NCBI RefSeq assembly: GCF_000003855.2
Contig: NW_003101677.1
Location: 25,914 to 49,746, forward strand
Source: Blastomyces gilchristii SLH14081
Lineage: Eukaryota; Ascomycota; Eurotiomycetes; Onygenales; Ajellomycetaceae
Length of the DNA: 23,833 nt
Direction: 5' to 3'
The position numbers and the translations under genes were made by a program. The notes under the pieces were generated by a model. It was not told where the DNA came from. It searched no databases and worked only from the letters and a program-made list of their open reading frames with translations. Of this stretch, positions 1-9,534 are shown piece after piece (the stretch's first letter is position 1; each line of letters opens with the position of its first letter).

Positions 1-291
1 CATTCATCATTTTCTTATTAGAAATAATTACTCACTGAGATATCTGAATGTGTAACAATGTGTAAAAAATAGAGAGATAAACAATCAGTTAAGCAGATAC
101 TAAGTTCTCAGATAAAAGCTTACTCATCAGTCACTCTGATCTCATAACAAGATCTTATGAAGAGAATAAGATCTCATAGAGAATGTTAGTAAAAGACCTA
201 AGAGTTCTGACATCTTAGATGTATGAAATATTCATACAATTACAATTCTTTCAATTTTACAGATAATACATATTCAACAAACTGTACAGCT
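1..291 (+). other. copy A untranslated leader upstream of gag
   Basis: This stretch has no open frame and matches the leader of copy B (8206-8450) with scattered CA/TG exchanges, for example CA at 237-238 against TG at 8422-8423. Such exchanges are expected when an ancestral CpG decays on different strands in the two copies. The gag ATG follows at 292. Confidence 0.6.
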
Positions 292-1521
292 ATGTCTACT
301 AATAATATGGGAGAACTCTTGAATGTGAGCATAGATGCAGTACCACAGTGACTCTGAGTAATGTTGAAATTATAACAGTAACAGATAGCTGATATACATG
401 CAACTCAATAACATCAATACAAGGAAATTCAATAATTATCTCAACTAGAAACCCCTGCACAAGCAACTTCAACACTGACAGAATTGAATATAAATATAAT
501 ACAAGTGCTGAAGAAATGCTTAGATACTTCTGTATATTTTAATACTTTCAATCTCACTCTCTACTCATCATGAAGGCTGGAAATACTTGTAAAACTAAGT
601 ATGGATGAAGATATCATCAGTTTACTAATCAATCAAGATTGATATATCAATGAATAATTGAAGAATTGTATAAAACAGAAGTTTTATTCATGAATGAAAG
701 CATGTGAATCAGTAGAATAAATGCCTGATAATATTATTAAATATCTTGATATTCTGTTCTAAGACACGGTCATGCAACAGAAAGTATTAGATTGATTACA
801 GAGTATCTGATAGAGAAACACTTCTTTTATAACATTCATTTCTGACTTCAATATCATGATTCTAGAAGCAGATGATCAATCTTGAGAGAATTAAATAAAG
901 ATTAGCATGCTTAAGAAGACATTAACTTTCAAACTCTTACAGACTCTTATAAGTATAGACAAAGACCAAACTTATAAAGATTTCTATATACAGCTTCAGA
1001 CATTGAATAATCATCTTATCAAGTGTAAGTGTATACAGAACAGTAGTAGAAGATATTACACTCTAGTCACTTATACATCTGCACTGAGAAATAATAACAA
1101 TAATACAGATGTTATGAACTGAGTAGACTTGAATATCTATATATAAGTAAGAGTCTTCACTATCTGAACAGGCTTCTGAGTTTCTGAGATCACTCTCAAA
1201 GAAGTCACTGATCAATGTCAATGAGAGATGTATATTAATTATAACTGATCGGAATACATTGCTTTCAACTGTTAATCAGCTTATATATCTTCTCACTTAA
1301 GAGAAAGATCAGTGTTTTCTCACTTAAAGAATGAATCAGTGCCTGTTTGTATCAATCACATTACATTAAAGAAAGATTCAGAAGATAACTATGAGAATAC
1401 TCTGATAAAACAGAGAAAAGATTAGCTTCTGTTCAAATTTATAAGCAGAAGCTTGAAGAGGTCAGATAATAATAATTTGAAGAGAAAATAATAATAAATA
1501 TAATTCTTATATCTACTGTAG
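292..1521 (+). pseudogene. gag: gag pseudogene of gypsy copy A
   Basis: Gag forms the retrotransposon's virus-like particle and binds its RNA. The ATG at 292 is in the same frame as the longest open piece (907-1122) and as the zinc-knuckle remnant at 1231-1272. The copy B counterpart begins at the aligned ATG 8451. In copy A the first three ligands of the CCHC knuckle are tyrosine codons (TAT 1231, TAT 1240, TAC 1255) and only the last Cys (TGT 1270) remains. Many TGA and TAA stops interrupt the frame from codon 20 onward, several probably former Trp or Arg/Gln codons. The SINE lies immediately downstream, so gag and protease are physically separated. It is non-functional. Confidence 0.8.
1510..1521. 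repeat. SINE target-site duplication, left copy
   Basis: The 12-bp sequence TATCTACTGTAG recurs at 1893-1904, immediately flanking the SINE. Copy B carries a single uninterrupted version of this site at about 11898-11909, which confirms that the intervening segment is an insertion. Confidence 0.85.
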
Positions 1522-1892
1522 TATTATTCTTATTATTATTCCTCCATTATACTCATATGCAAGCGGAGCTTATGATGAGTTCTTGTGTGATGTTAAATAC
1601 AGGCTAAGTGTTGATTATACAGGAGGAAATACAGGTGTTGAGACCATGTCAAGATAACAAGAACATAGGAAATACAAAGAAGTGACAATTAAATACATGT
1701 GATAATAACTTTTCATTCCAGGAACATAGAGTGATTTGTTGAAGCAATTTGTACATCTCTGTATTTATTAGAAACCTGAGGTGCTTGAGTTTCAGATTTA
1801 ATGTATTCTCTGCGGGTTTCGAACCCACACGCCTTGGTTTCCCACGCCAAGGCGCTACCAGGTGGCCGCATTAATCATTCGGCTACTGGGGC
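1522..1892 (-). mobile_element. tRNA-derived SINE inserted in copy A
   Basis: This 371-bp insertion is flanked by a 12-bp target duplication and is absent from the same site in copy B. Read on the minus strand it begins with a GC-rich tRNA-like head with RNA polymerase III box A (1858-1868) and box B (1815-1825), continues as an unrelated AT-rich body, and ends in an irregular AAT-type tail (1522-1540). The final 22 bases before and into the tail match the LINE end at 11713-11734 at 20 positions. This suggests the SINE borrowed that LINE's reverse transcriptase by sharing its 3' end. CpG and CpC dinucleotides survive in the head, so it is younger than, or escaped, the mutation that degraded its host element. 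Confidence 0.85.
1811..1870 (-). tRNA. tRNA-like head of the SINE (not a functional tRNA)
   Basis: On the minus strand the segment holds a box A match (CGGCCACCTGG, 1858-1868), a 7-bp stem-loop resembling an anticodon arm (GCCTTGG...CCAAGGC), and a T-arm with box B GGTTCGAAACC (1815-1825). No normal 7-bp acceptor stem can be formed with the flanking bases. I therefore read it as the internal pol III promoter of a SINE, not as a working tRNA gene. A possible anticodon GGG would need a mismatch in the stem and I do not assign an isotype. Confidence 0.55.
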
Positions 1893-1904
1893 TATCTACT
1901 GTAG
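1893..1904. repeat. SINE target-site duplication, right copy
   Basis: This is a perfect copy of the 12-bp TATCTACTGTAG at 1510-1521; the copy A sequence continues directly after it. Confidence 0.85.
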
Positions 1905-4900
1905 TAGATAACATGTATAATATGAAAGTCATGATAGACAGCAGTCTATGTTATTATACAATGATTAAATCTTCAGTTATAAGACATTATAATCTTCAGT
2001 ATATTCTCTTATTAAAATCCTGACTTCTTACAGAATTTAATGATTTAAAAGACATTCACACTCATTACATGATGAAACTAAATATAGATGTCAGAGAATA
2101 TCAATGTGAAGATGTCTATATATATAAAGTTGATAATCTTGACTATAATTTTATGCTAGAACTTGTCTAACTATCTGAAAAAGACATCTTATTGAATGCT
2201 TAAAACAGGAGTTTAATATTCTCTAACAATGATAGAATTTATGAAGATGATATTTATAAGACTATGAACCTTACACAGATCTCTACTAATGCTTATAAGA
2301 TACTCCGAAAAAGAAGTTATCAGTGAGATCACTGATAAAGTTACTGATAGCAGAATTATATATCAATCTATTCTGTCAGTCTGACTGATATTAAGAAAGC
2401 TTTAGAGAAGTTATTCTGTACTACAATAACAGATTCTCACATAAAACTCTCTCAATAATATCATGAATATCTAGATGTCTTCTGATAAGATAATATTATG
2501 AATATACTCTCTTTACAAGACTCAGAAGTGAATCACAGTATCAAGTTAGAAAATAAGAATAATAAGAACTCTGAGTCATCATGAGACTCTCTTTTTAATA
2601 TGTCTCAAGATGAATTTCTTCTTCTTCAGAAGACACTTAATAATCTGTTAAATAAGAGATTTATATATATTAGTAACTCTTTCACTGCAGCTTCTATTCT
2701 CTTTGTAAAGAAATTAGATAAAGAACTCTGATTCTGTGTGAACTATTAAGATCTGAACAGATTGACAAAGAAAGATTATTATCTTCTATTTCTTATCAAT
2801 GAAATTCTAGTATATATCAGATAAGCTTAATAGTTTACAAAGCTAGATATCATCACTGTATTTCATAAGATTTATATTACTAAAGAAGATGAATAACTTA
2901 CAGAATTTTAAACATATTATAACCTCTTTGAATAAGTAGTCACACTCTTTAAACTGACTAATACTCTTAGTATATTTCAGAAGTATATTAACTGAGCACT
3001 CTGAGATTTCCTCAATGAGTTTGTAGCTATATATTTAGATGACATTCTCATCTTCACTGATAAATTTAGAAAGAAATATCAGAAACATATGCAGAGAGTA
3101 TTACAACAATTATAAGAAGCAGAACTATCAATAGATATTAACAAGTATGATTTCAAAGTCAAGAGTACAAAATATCTAGATTTTATCATAGAAGCTGATA
3201 AGAGAATTCAAATGAATTCTGAGAAGATCTCTGTCATTCTTGAATGAAAAGCTTCATATACTGTGAAAGATGTATAAAGCTTCATCAAATTTACTAACTT
3301 CTATTGATAATTTATATGAAACTTCTCAGATATCATGAGATCACTTACAGAACTTATTAAGAAGAACTCAGTATTTCAGTGATCAGTGAATATCAAAGCT
3401 GCATTCACACAGATAAAGAGAATGTACATTAATATTTCTCTATTAATCGCATTTGATTCTTATTATAAGACAGTTGTCAAAGCTGATTTCTCTGACTATA
3501 TCACAGAAGAAGCTATATTACAATATAATGATAAAGATATTCTACAATTATACATCTTCATGTCTAAGAAACTGAGTTCTGCTGAATGCAATTATGAGAT
3601 CTATGATAAGAAACTTCTTACAATTATATACTATCTAGAAGAATGAGATTCTGAACTCTGAAGTGTCTTTAAATTTGAGATAATTACAGATTATAAGAAT
3701 CTTAAGTATTTCACAATTATCTGTAAGCTTATCAAACATCAGATGCAATGATCTGAGCTATTAAGTTGTTTTCCTTTCCACTATACACTATCATCTCAGT
3801 AGTTACTAGTCAGAACTCAATGACAGATGCTCTCTTATAATAAGAGTAAGATATGTCTTTCAATGTAACAGACATCTCTTAAATGAACTGAGAACACTAG
3901 CTTCTAGATCTGAAGATATTAATTAATCAAGATGAAACAACTTATAATACTATATATACTTCTCTGATTAGAACACTCTCTCTCTGAACTGTCACTCACA
4001 CTGATACTGACACTGACACTGATACTGATACTGGTATCTCAACTTCTTCTGAATCTACACTGAATAAATTATGACATATAACAGCTCAAACTGATGAACT
4101 TCTTCAAGTACTCACTGAAGCAGTTTATTAAGAAGCACTCTGATTTTCTTCAGAACTATGTATAAGAACTAACATCTTAGAATACTCAATCAATGACAAT
4201 AACACTCTGTAGTTTCATGAATGATGTTAAGTCTCTCACTCTGAATTCTTATGCATCTGAATAATGTAAGAAATGCATTATTCATATATAATGAGTCACT
4301 CAGTTTATAAATAATTATACTGAATGATCTCTCAAGAGTTCTACTGATCTGAGATATTAAACAGCATCAGATATTTCATTTAAAACTGTAATTATTATTC
4401 TTTTATCATCTTATAAAAGAATCATAGAAAAGATCTACTGAAATCACTCAATATCTCTGATAGAATCTGATAAGATATAGCAATTAACTTCACTATTGAT
4501 CTCTCTGAGAGTAAGAGTTGTAGAAACATTCTGATTATCATGAACTGATTGAGCAAAGATATAATATTGAAACCTTGTAATAAGATAAATACTGAACAAG
4601 TTATCAAAGTCTTTCTACAGAGCCTGTTCTATTGAATGCGTGAATTACTGAGATTTATAGTCTTGAATTAAGATTATTAATTCATAAGTACTCTCTGAAC
4701 AAGAATCTGTCAAGTTCTCAAGATTATACACTGTTTGTTAACTGTCTATCACTCTGAGACTGATAATATATCAGAATAAATAATTCAGACTGTAAAGAAC
4801 TATCTATATAAGTTCTGTAATTATTCATAGAATAATTGATATAGTCTTCTTCTACATACAGAGGTCACTATTAATGATTAAGATACTGTTTTAACAGGTG

Positions 4901-5278
4901 TAAGTCTTTTCTTTCTTACACATAGTTATCATATAAAAGTGTTGAATCTTCTAGAGATCACATAGTTCACACTGAATTCTCACAGTTCAATTCAGATTGC
5001 TGATAATATAGTAATGAAGCTTCAAGATATCTGCAACTGAGTAAAAGCCTTCATGATGAGTGTTAAACAAGATCAAGAAAATTGAATTAATATTTATTAA
5101 GATTCTGCTGAGTAATATAAGATAGAAGACCTGATGTGATTGAATCTTAAGAATATATAAATCACCCACTCATCGCATACACTAGATTACTGCCATGCTA
5201 AGTATAAAGTAATAGAAGTTCTAGACAGTCACAACTACTGTCTTAACACATCATTAAAAATTCATAATATCTTTCATA
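1905..5278 (+). pseudogene. pol: pol pseudogene of gypsy copy A (protease-RT-RNase H-integrase)
   Basis: The order of domains is that of Ty3/gypsy. A retropepsin-like motif MIDS is at 1931-1942, with the following Gly replaced by Ser. The RT active-site box YLDD is intact at 3032-3043, followed by ILIF. RNase H falls in the same frame and includes an open piece at 3386-3646 with the conserved [14 protein letters not shown] motif. The integrase core is visible around 4570-4900, with the typical YHSETD motif near 4747-4764. In-frame TGA and TAA codons occur throughout, mostly where the family has Trp, Arg or Gln. The Helitron insertion after 5278 removes the integrase C-terminus, which continues at 20236. 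It is not functional. Confidence 0.88.
4001..4032 (+). repeat. hexanucleotide repeat (CTGAYA)n in copy A pol
   Basis: About five units of CTGATA/CTGACA lie between RNase H and integrase. Copy B has only about two units at the aligned place (around 13988-14001), so the array changed length after the copies separated. Confidence 0.75.
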
Positions 5279-5480
5279 AAATATCTTAATGCACACGAGT
5301 CTCTGTGTACAAAGATGTTATGAAGCTAAGCTTAAAACAGAAGGCTCTGCAAGATTGATTTTACAGCTTATTATTAATAATAATAATAATAATAGAAGGA
5401 ATAGAACTGTAAAAACAAATAGAGATTCATTTTTCAGTGCAAAAGCACCAGCTAACTAAGTAGGGAAAAAAACAAAAAAC
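5279..5480 (-). other. Helitron 3'-terminal region, non-coding
   Basis: No reading frame is visible. The region holds a small imperfect hairpin at about 5294-5310, an (AAT)n run at 5378-5393 lying between 8-bp inverted repeats (TTTTACAG / CTGTAAAA), and a GTGC-AAAA-GCAC hairpin near 5438-5449. The hairpin near the end is what one expects of a Helitron 3' terminus, but the CTRR end cannot be identified with confidence. Confidence 0.4.
5378..5393. repeat. (AAT)n microsatellite
   Basis: Short AAT repeats lie within the Helitron 3' region. They resemble LINE and SINE tails elsewhere in the window, but no element body could be attached to them. Confidence 0.6.
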
Positions 5481-5481
5481 A

Positions 5482-5500
5482 CCCTGCCCTGCCCCACCCC
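5482..5500 (-). other. G-quadruplex motif just 3' of the Helitron cargo gene
   Basis: The minus strand reads GGGGTGGGGCAGGGCAGGG: four G-runs of at least three separated by one- or two-base loops. It begins 7 bp beyond the stop codon of the three-exon gene. It is notable because GG is almost absent from the rest of the degraded sequence. Confidence 0.7.
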
Positions 5501-5805
5501 GCCGGCTCATATGTCATTCTCAAGAATAGTTTGATTGATCTGAAGAAGGCTTATAATAGTTCTGAATTTGATCTTCAGAGCTGCATTCTCCTTGCACAGT
5601 GCCTTATTTTCAATATAAAGAGGTAAAATCTCAATATCATGACTGTCAACTGACTCAACACTTGTCATCTGTTTTTTCAAGACTCTCACTTCTGCATTCT
5701 CAGTCACAGAGTACTTCTTGACTGAGCTCTTCTTCTTGACTTTCTTTCTCTTTTCATTCTTCTGCTTTTTTTCTTTCACTTTGACATTCTTCTTCTCAAC
5801 ATTGA

Positions 5806-5868
5806 CTATGTATAACTATTAGTTAATTGTATTGAAATTGACATATTTTATGTTGAAAAGTGACTCAC
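5806..5868 (-). other. intron 2 of the Helitron-borne gene
   Basis: On the minus strand it has donor GTGAGT, branch-like TTAACTAAT and acceptor ACATAG. Its removal joins exon 2 (phase 1) to exon 3 in frame. Using the earlier TAATAG acceptor would put a stop in frame, which decides the splice site. Confidence 0.65.
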
Positions 5869-6300
5869 TTCTATGATAAGAGCAGTGACTTTCAGTGTCA
5901 TTGTAATAATAACTGATACAAGCTTCATAGCACTGATTCAGAGTGCTGATGCAGATGATAAAAAAGCCTTCTTCTCTGACACAGTGACTGCAGAGAACTG
6001 CAAAAACAGTGTCACAGAATTATAGAAGAAGAGCTTTATAATTTGTATTGATTTTTATATTAATCTGATAACTCTTCTGTAAGACTGACTTCTGAGTATA
6101 GAATAATTTAATGAGAGTCTGTAGCTTCTTTGACAGCTTCTCAGGCATTCTTTCAGCCAAATGAGTCAACAGTTAACTTGATAGTCTAGGACTAGCAGAC
6201 GCAGCAGGGGCAGGCGCAGGCGCAGAACTGAGAATAAAACTGATAGCTGTCAGCTCTGCAGACTGAACAGACTGAATAAGATTATTGAGAACTGTACTGA

Positions 6301-6343
6301 CTGTCAGAATTGCAATTTTTATCATTTTAAGAATCTCACTTAC
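6301..6343 (-). other. intron 1 of the Helitron-borne gene
   Basis: On the minus strand it has a perfect fungal donor GTAAGT and acceptor GACAG, length 43 nt. Removing it joins the 91-nt exon 1 to exon 2 in an open phase. Reading through instead meets a stop two codons into the intron. Confidence 0.6.
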
Positions 6344-6434
6344 AATGAATGTGTTTCAAGGTGTTGTTTTCAGTTATAATAATAGTATTGATGATTTTTT
6401 GAACTTCTGATGAATTAATAGAGATAAATGACAT

Positions 6435-6525
6435 GATTTCTAAAAAAAAAAAAAAAAAAAAAAAACAGCTGACAGAGATGAAAGATGAGAGATAAGATGA
6501 ATTCTTCAAAGAGAAAAGAAACACT
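6435..6525 (-). promoter_or_regulatory. pyrimidine-rich leader with T24 tract upstream of the Helitron-borne gene
   Basis: Upstream of the ATG at 6434 the minus strand is CT-rich and ends in 24 consecutive T (A24 at 6442-6465 on the plus strand), with 7 bases between tract and ATG. CT-rich stretches directly upstream of start codons are common in filamentous fungal genes. Promoter function is inferred, not shown. Confidence 0.4.
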
Positions 6526-6964
6526 CTGAGATTTATTCACTTCTTCTCATACATGTGTTGACAGCTGCAAGAATTCAATATCTCTTATTACATAATATAA
6601 TACAGGTCTTAATAACACAGGTCTCAGAAGATTCTTAATCTCTCAGATCAAAGATATTATTATATTAAATCTGAGCTGTATAGATTAATATCTGAATTGT
6701 TTCAATATCTTCTATAGACTGCTAACTACTTTTTTTCAGATTCAGTGATTATAATAGAATCAGCTGCAATAGATTCATTAAATTCAATAATTAAATTTAG
6801 TGAATCTGTGAACAGAACAGGCAGAGAGAATAATAGAACAGAGAATGAAGAACTTACAGTAATAAAGAATGAGTAAATGAGCAGATTAAATATGAACTGT
6901 GAAAAAGATGAAATAAAGAGTGAATAAAGCTATATAGAATATAAATTAGTAGAGATCTATAAAA
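6526..6964. other. Helitron intergenic spacer
   Basis: There is no reading frame in this spacer between the helicase end and the three-exon gene. The only structure I see is an inverted repeat, 6771-6785 paired with 6793-6807 (13 of 15 bases), able to form an AT-rich hairpin with a 7-base loop. Confidence 0.5.
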
Positions 6965-7910
6965 AGAAAAGAGATATAACTTAGTTATCTGTTGACTTTA
7001 ATATCTTGTATAATCAATCTTGTGTATCTGCATGCTTCTGCTCACTCTGTCATCAGGCTGATGAAATCTGAAATAATCAAAAAATTGCTTGAACAGAAGA
7101 CCTTGATATGTTTTGACTTATGAAACTGCAATATATGTGAGATCAGTCTGGAATTCAGTCTTAGAAATATCAAGAACAGTCTGATCAAGTGATAATTCTT
7201 GAGATTTATAAACAGTAATGGCATATGCAACTGTAATAGAGAACTGCATGCAGCTGTAGACTTGATTAATATGAGAAAAGTCATGACAGCTGCAGAAGAT
7301 AGACATAAGTTTAAGATTCTCTCATTCTAAATAAGCAGAGCTGTTATATTTATCAAAATTGATTAGCAGTGTAAATGAAGAATCTTGACAGAAATTCTTC
7401 ACATCTGAACTTTATATAATATTATGAAGAGTCTCAAGAGCACTGTTAACAAGACTGCAGTCTGTTTAAATATTCTGTAGAAGTATAATTCAGCAGCTGA
7501 TAAAGAGAGTAAGATTTTGATGAAGATTATCAGCCTTGTCAGAATCTAACTGAGAAGTGTCTATATCAACATTTGTGGCCTGAATATTAATAACAGGTTG
7601 TTTACAGCTTTGAATAGCATCATTATTATAAATATGAACATAATGCTTCTTTGCATAAATGTGAATTGCATTCTCAAAGACCAGGGCTTTATGAGAGATA
7701 AGAGCCTGCACATACTTTGAAAGAAACTTTTAATCACTCAGAGTTAACTGATCAAGCTGAAGATGTTTCAAGATCTTACAGAACTGACAGCTGATGACAT
7801 CTTTACTTACTTATTATCAAATCACAGTAAGTTGAACGATTTTACTAAAAGTTAAGTAGATTTGACAGCTCTGATTGTCTGCTTTATGATCAATATATCT
7901 GTTATGATAG
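6965..7910 (-). pseudogene. Helitron PIF1-type helicase, C-terminal part
   Basis: PIF1-family helicases unwind DNA during rolling-circle transposition. On the minus strand the fragment shows, in order, the degraded MRQ motif (7811-7834, now three consecutive stops TGA TAA TAA), the segment around 7450-7720 with the VENAIHIY-like and LVNSALETLH motifs typical of Helitron helicases, and the motif with AITVYKSQELSLDQ near 7162-7246 (the family's AITIHKSQGLTLD), followed by a TYIAVS segment (family TYVALSR). Two frames carry open pieces (7118-7306 and 7490-7711), separated by stops. It is the direct continuation of 15774-19100, from which it was split by gypsy copy B. Confidence 0.85.
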
Positions 7911-7915
7911 AGCAG
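7911..7915. repeat. gypsy copy B target-site duplication (left)
   Basis: AGCAG stands immediately before the 5' LTR and is repeated at 15769-15773 immediately after the 3' LTR. Five-base duplications are normal for Ty3/gypsy integrases. Confidence 0.9.
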
Positions 7916-8071
7916 TGTGGCGGGCTGCGCCCGATCAATTATATAGACTATTCCGTTACACTCCACAGATTCCTACCGTTCCGATTCTCGGTCGCCGACC
8001 CTCGGCTGAAAACCTACGGAATTCCTATTCTTCCGCTCTGAAGCTCCACTGCGTACACCACCGCGTACGCG

Positions 8072-8078
8072 TATAAAT
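8072..8078 (+). promoter_or_regulatory. LTR TATA box
   Basis: TATAAAT lies in the 5' LTR. It is about 58 bp upstream of 8130, where the self-priming match suggests the transcript may begin. The same box is conserved in the 3' LTR (TATAAAT, about 15644) and in copy A's LTR. Confidence 0.5.
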
Positions 8079-8129
8079 ATCCATTTCAATCACTGATTCC
8101 CGCGCTTTCTCTGTTTCCTTTTCTTCTTT

Positions 8130-8140
8130 AATGTTTTTCA
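8130..8140 (+). promoter_or_regulatory. LTR segment complementary to the primer-binding site
   Basis: AATGTTTTTCA is the exact reverse complement of 8199-8209. In Tf1-type elements the first 11 nt of the transcript anneal to the primer-binding site and prime reverse transcription, so this may mark the 5' end of the RNA. The 3' LTR has AACATTTTTCA here, consistent with an ancestral CpG. Confidence 0.5.
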
Positions 8141-8198
8141 CTTTGTTATATAAGACCTATATATTATACTGATCTATTCAGCGTAGGCCTCTTACACT

Positions 8199-8209
8199 TG
8201 AAAAACATT
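8199..8209 (+). other. probable self-priming primer-binding site
   Basis: TGAAAAACATT begins 2 nt after the 5' LTR, where the primer-binding site is expected. It does not start with the TGG found when tRNA CCA ends are used, and it pairs over all 11 bases with 8130-8140 inside the LTR. That is the arrangement known for self-priming Tf1/sushi-like chromoviruses. Confidence 0.55.
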
Positions 8210-8450
8210 TATCATCTTCTTATTAAGAACAATTATTCAAGAAAAAATCTGAATGTGTAATACTGTGTAAAAAATAGAGAAATAGTCAATCAGTTAAGCA
8301 GATACTGAGTCTCTAAATAGAAGCTTGCTCATCAGTCACTCTGACCCTGTAACAAGATCTTACAAAGAGAATATCAGTGAAAGACCTGAGAGTTCTAACA
8401 CAGACATATAAGATATTCATATGATTACACATCCGACAATTGATATAATC

Positions 8451-9534
8451 ATGTCTAATGATAATATGAGAGAACTCTTGAACATGAGTATAGATGCAGT
8501 ATCACAGTGACTCTGAGCAATGTTAAGATTGCAATAATAATAAATAGCTGATATACATGTAACTCAATAATGTCAATATGAAGAGATTTAACAATTATCT
8601 TAACAAGAAACTCATGCAATATCAACATCTACAGAATTGAATACAAAGTGCTGAAAGAATGCTTAAATACTCTCATATATTTTGATACTTCTGATCTCAC
8701 TCTCTACTCATCATGAAGAATGAAAATGCTTATAAAACTGAGTGTAGATGAAGATGTTATCAGTTCACTAGTTAATTAAGATTGATATATCAATGAATAA
8801 TTAAACAATTGCATAAAACAGAAGTTTCATTCATGAATGAAAGTATATGAATCAGTGTTGTAAATATCTGATAATATTATCAAATATCTTGATATTCTGT
8901 TCTGAGACACTGTTATGTAACAGAAAGTATTAGATTGATTACAGAGTGCTTAACAGAGAAACACTTCTCTTATAACATTATTTCTGACTTCAACATCAAG
9001 ATTCTAGAAGTAGATGATTAATCTTGAGAGAATTAAATGAAGATTAGTATGCTTAAGAAGATATTAACTTTTGAACTCTTATAGATTCTTATAAGTGTAG
9101 ACAAAGATTAGACTTATAAATATTTCTGTATACAACTTCAGACATTGAATAACTATCTTATCAAGCTTAAGAGTATACAGAACAGTGATAGAAGATATTA
9201 CACTTATATATCTGCACTGAGAAATAACTCAGTTACTTATACATTTGTGCTGAGAAATAACAACAATGATGCAGATGCTATGAACTGAGTAGACTTAAAT
9301 ATCTATATATAAGTAAGAGTTTTCACTGTCTGAATAGATTTCTGAGTTTCTGAAATTATCTCTAAAGAAGTTGTTGATTATTATCAATGAGAAGTGTGTA
9401 TCAACTGTAACTAATCAGAACACATTGCTTTCAACTGCTGATTAATCTATGTATCTTCTCACTCAAGAGAAAGATTGATGTCTTTTTGCTCAAGAAATGA
9501 ATCAGTGTCTGTCTGCATTAATCACATTGTATTG
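8451..9534 (+). pseudogene. gag: gag pseudogene of gypsy copy B
   Basis: It aligns with gag of copy A from the ATG at 8451. The CCHC zinc knuckle at 9397-9438 keeps all four ligands in C-X2-C-X4-H-X4-C spacing, while the residue in the middle (probably Trp) is now a TAA stop. Numerous TGA and TAA codons interrupt the frame elsewhere. Translation of the 3' end is cut by the composite retroposon after 9534 and resumes at 11757. Confidence 0.82.
9519..9534. repeat. target-site duplication of the composite retroposon (left)
   Basis: TAATCACATTGTATTG recurs at 11741-11756. The first few bases merge with the TAA tail on the right side, so the true duplication is 13-16 bp. Copy A has the single unduplicated site at about 1358-1373. 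Confidence 0.88.

Larger units (their letters stand above)
1..5278 (+). mobile_element. Ty3/gypsy chromovirus copy A, 5' and central part (interrupted)
   Basis: This is the internal region of an LTR retrotransposon, recognised from gag, protease, RT, RNase H and integrase remnants in gypsy order and from near-colinear alignment with copy B (8206 onward). Base 1 corresponds to about 10 bp inside the 5' LTR boundary of copy B, so the 5' LTR lies just outside the window. A SINE interrupts it at 1522-1892. It stops at 5278 because a Helitron is inserted there, and the remaining integrase tail, chromodomain and 3' LTR reappear at 20236-20821. Reading frames carry many TGA and TAA codons. It is the oldest visible layer, since the Helitron and the SINE both sit inside it. 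Confidence 0.93.
5507..6434 (-). pseudogene. three-exon Helitron-borne gene of unknown function, two in-frame stops
   Basis: I do not recognise the family. Exons are 6434-6344, 6300-5869 and 5805-5507. The introns are 43 nt (GTAAGT...CAG) and 63 nt (GTGAGT...ACATAG, with a branch-like AACTAAT about 14 nt upstream of the acceptor). Both are phase 1 and the spliced length is 822 nt, exactly divisible by three, giving 273 codons to the TGA at 5507-5509. Only two internal stops occur, both TAA in exon 2. Exon 1 encodes a short N-terminus. Exon 2 begins with an Ala/Pro stretch (APAPAPAASASP) followed by a helical, Cys-containing region. Exon 3 is a Lys-rich stretch followed by a likely coiled coil. 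Several Cys codons (TGY) may be former Arg codons. It lies downstream of the helicase in the same orientation and could be an accessory Helitron protein or a captured host gene. Confidence 0.68.
7916..8196 (+). repeat. 5' LTR of gypsy copy B (CpG-rich, spared)
   Basis: The LTR starts TGTGGCGGGC and ends CTCTTACA, 281 bp. It has TATAAAT at 8072-8078, directly after the palindrome CGCGTACGCG (8062-8071). It retains many CpG and CpC sites that are mutated in the 3' LTR, so it is the best available view of the family's ancestral sequence. Confidence 0.95.

Noticed and set aside
1811..1870. Functional tRNA gene
   Set aside because: There is no acceptor stem and it is embedded in a SINE with its own target duplication and tail.
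5378..5393. Tail of a third LINE or SINE
   Set aside because: Only an AAT microsatellite is present; no element body, pol III box or target duplication could be found next to it.
6336..6524. 62-codon minus-strand open frame starting upstream of the T24 tract
   Set aside because: It runs through the homopolymer and into intron 1. The ATG at 6434, after the tract, gives the frame that splices in phase.
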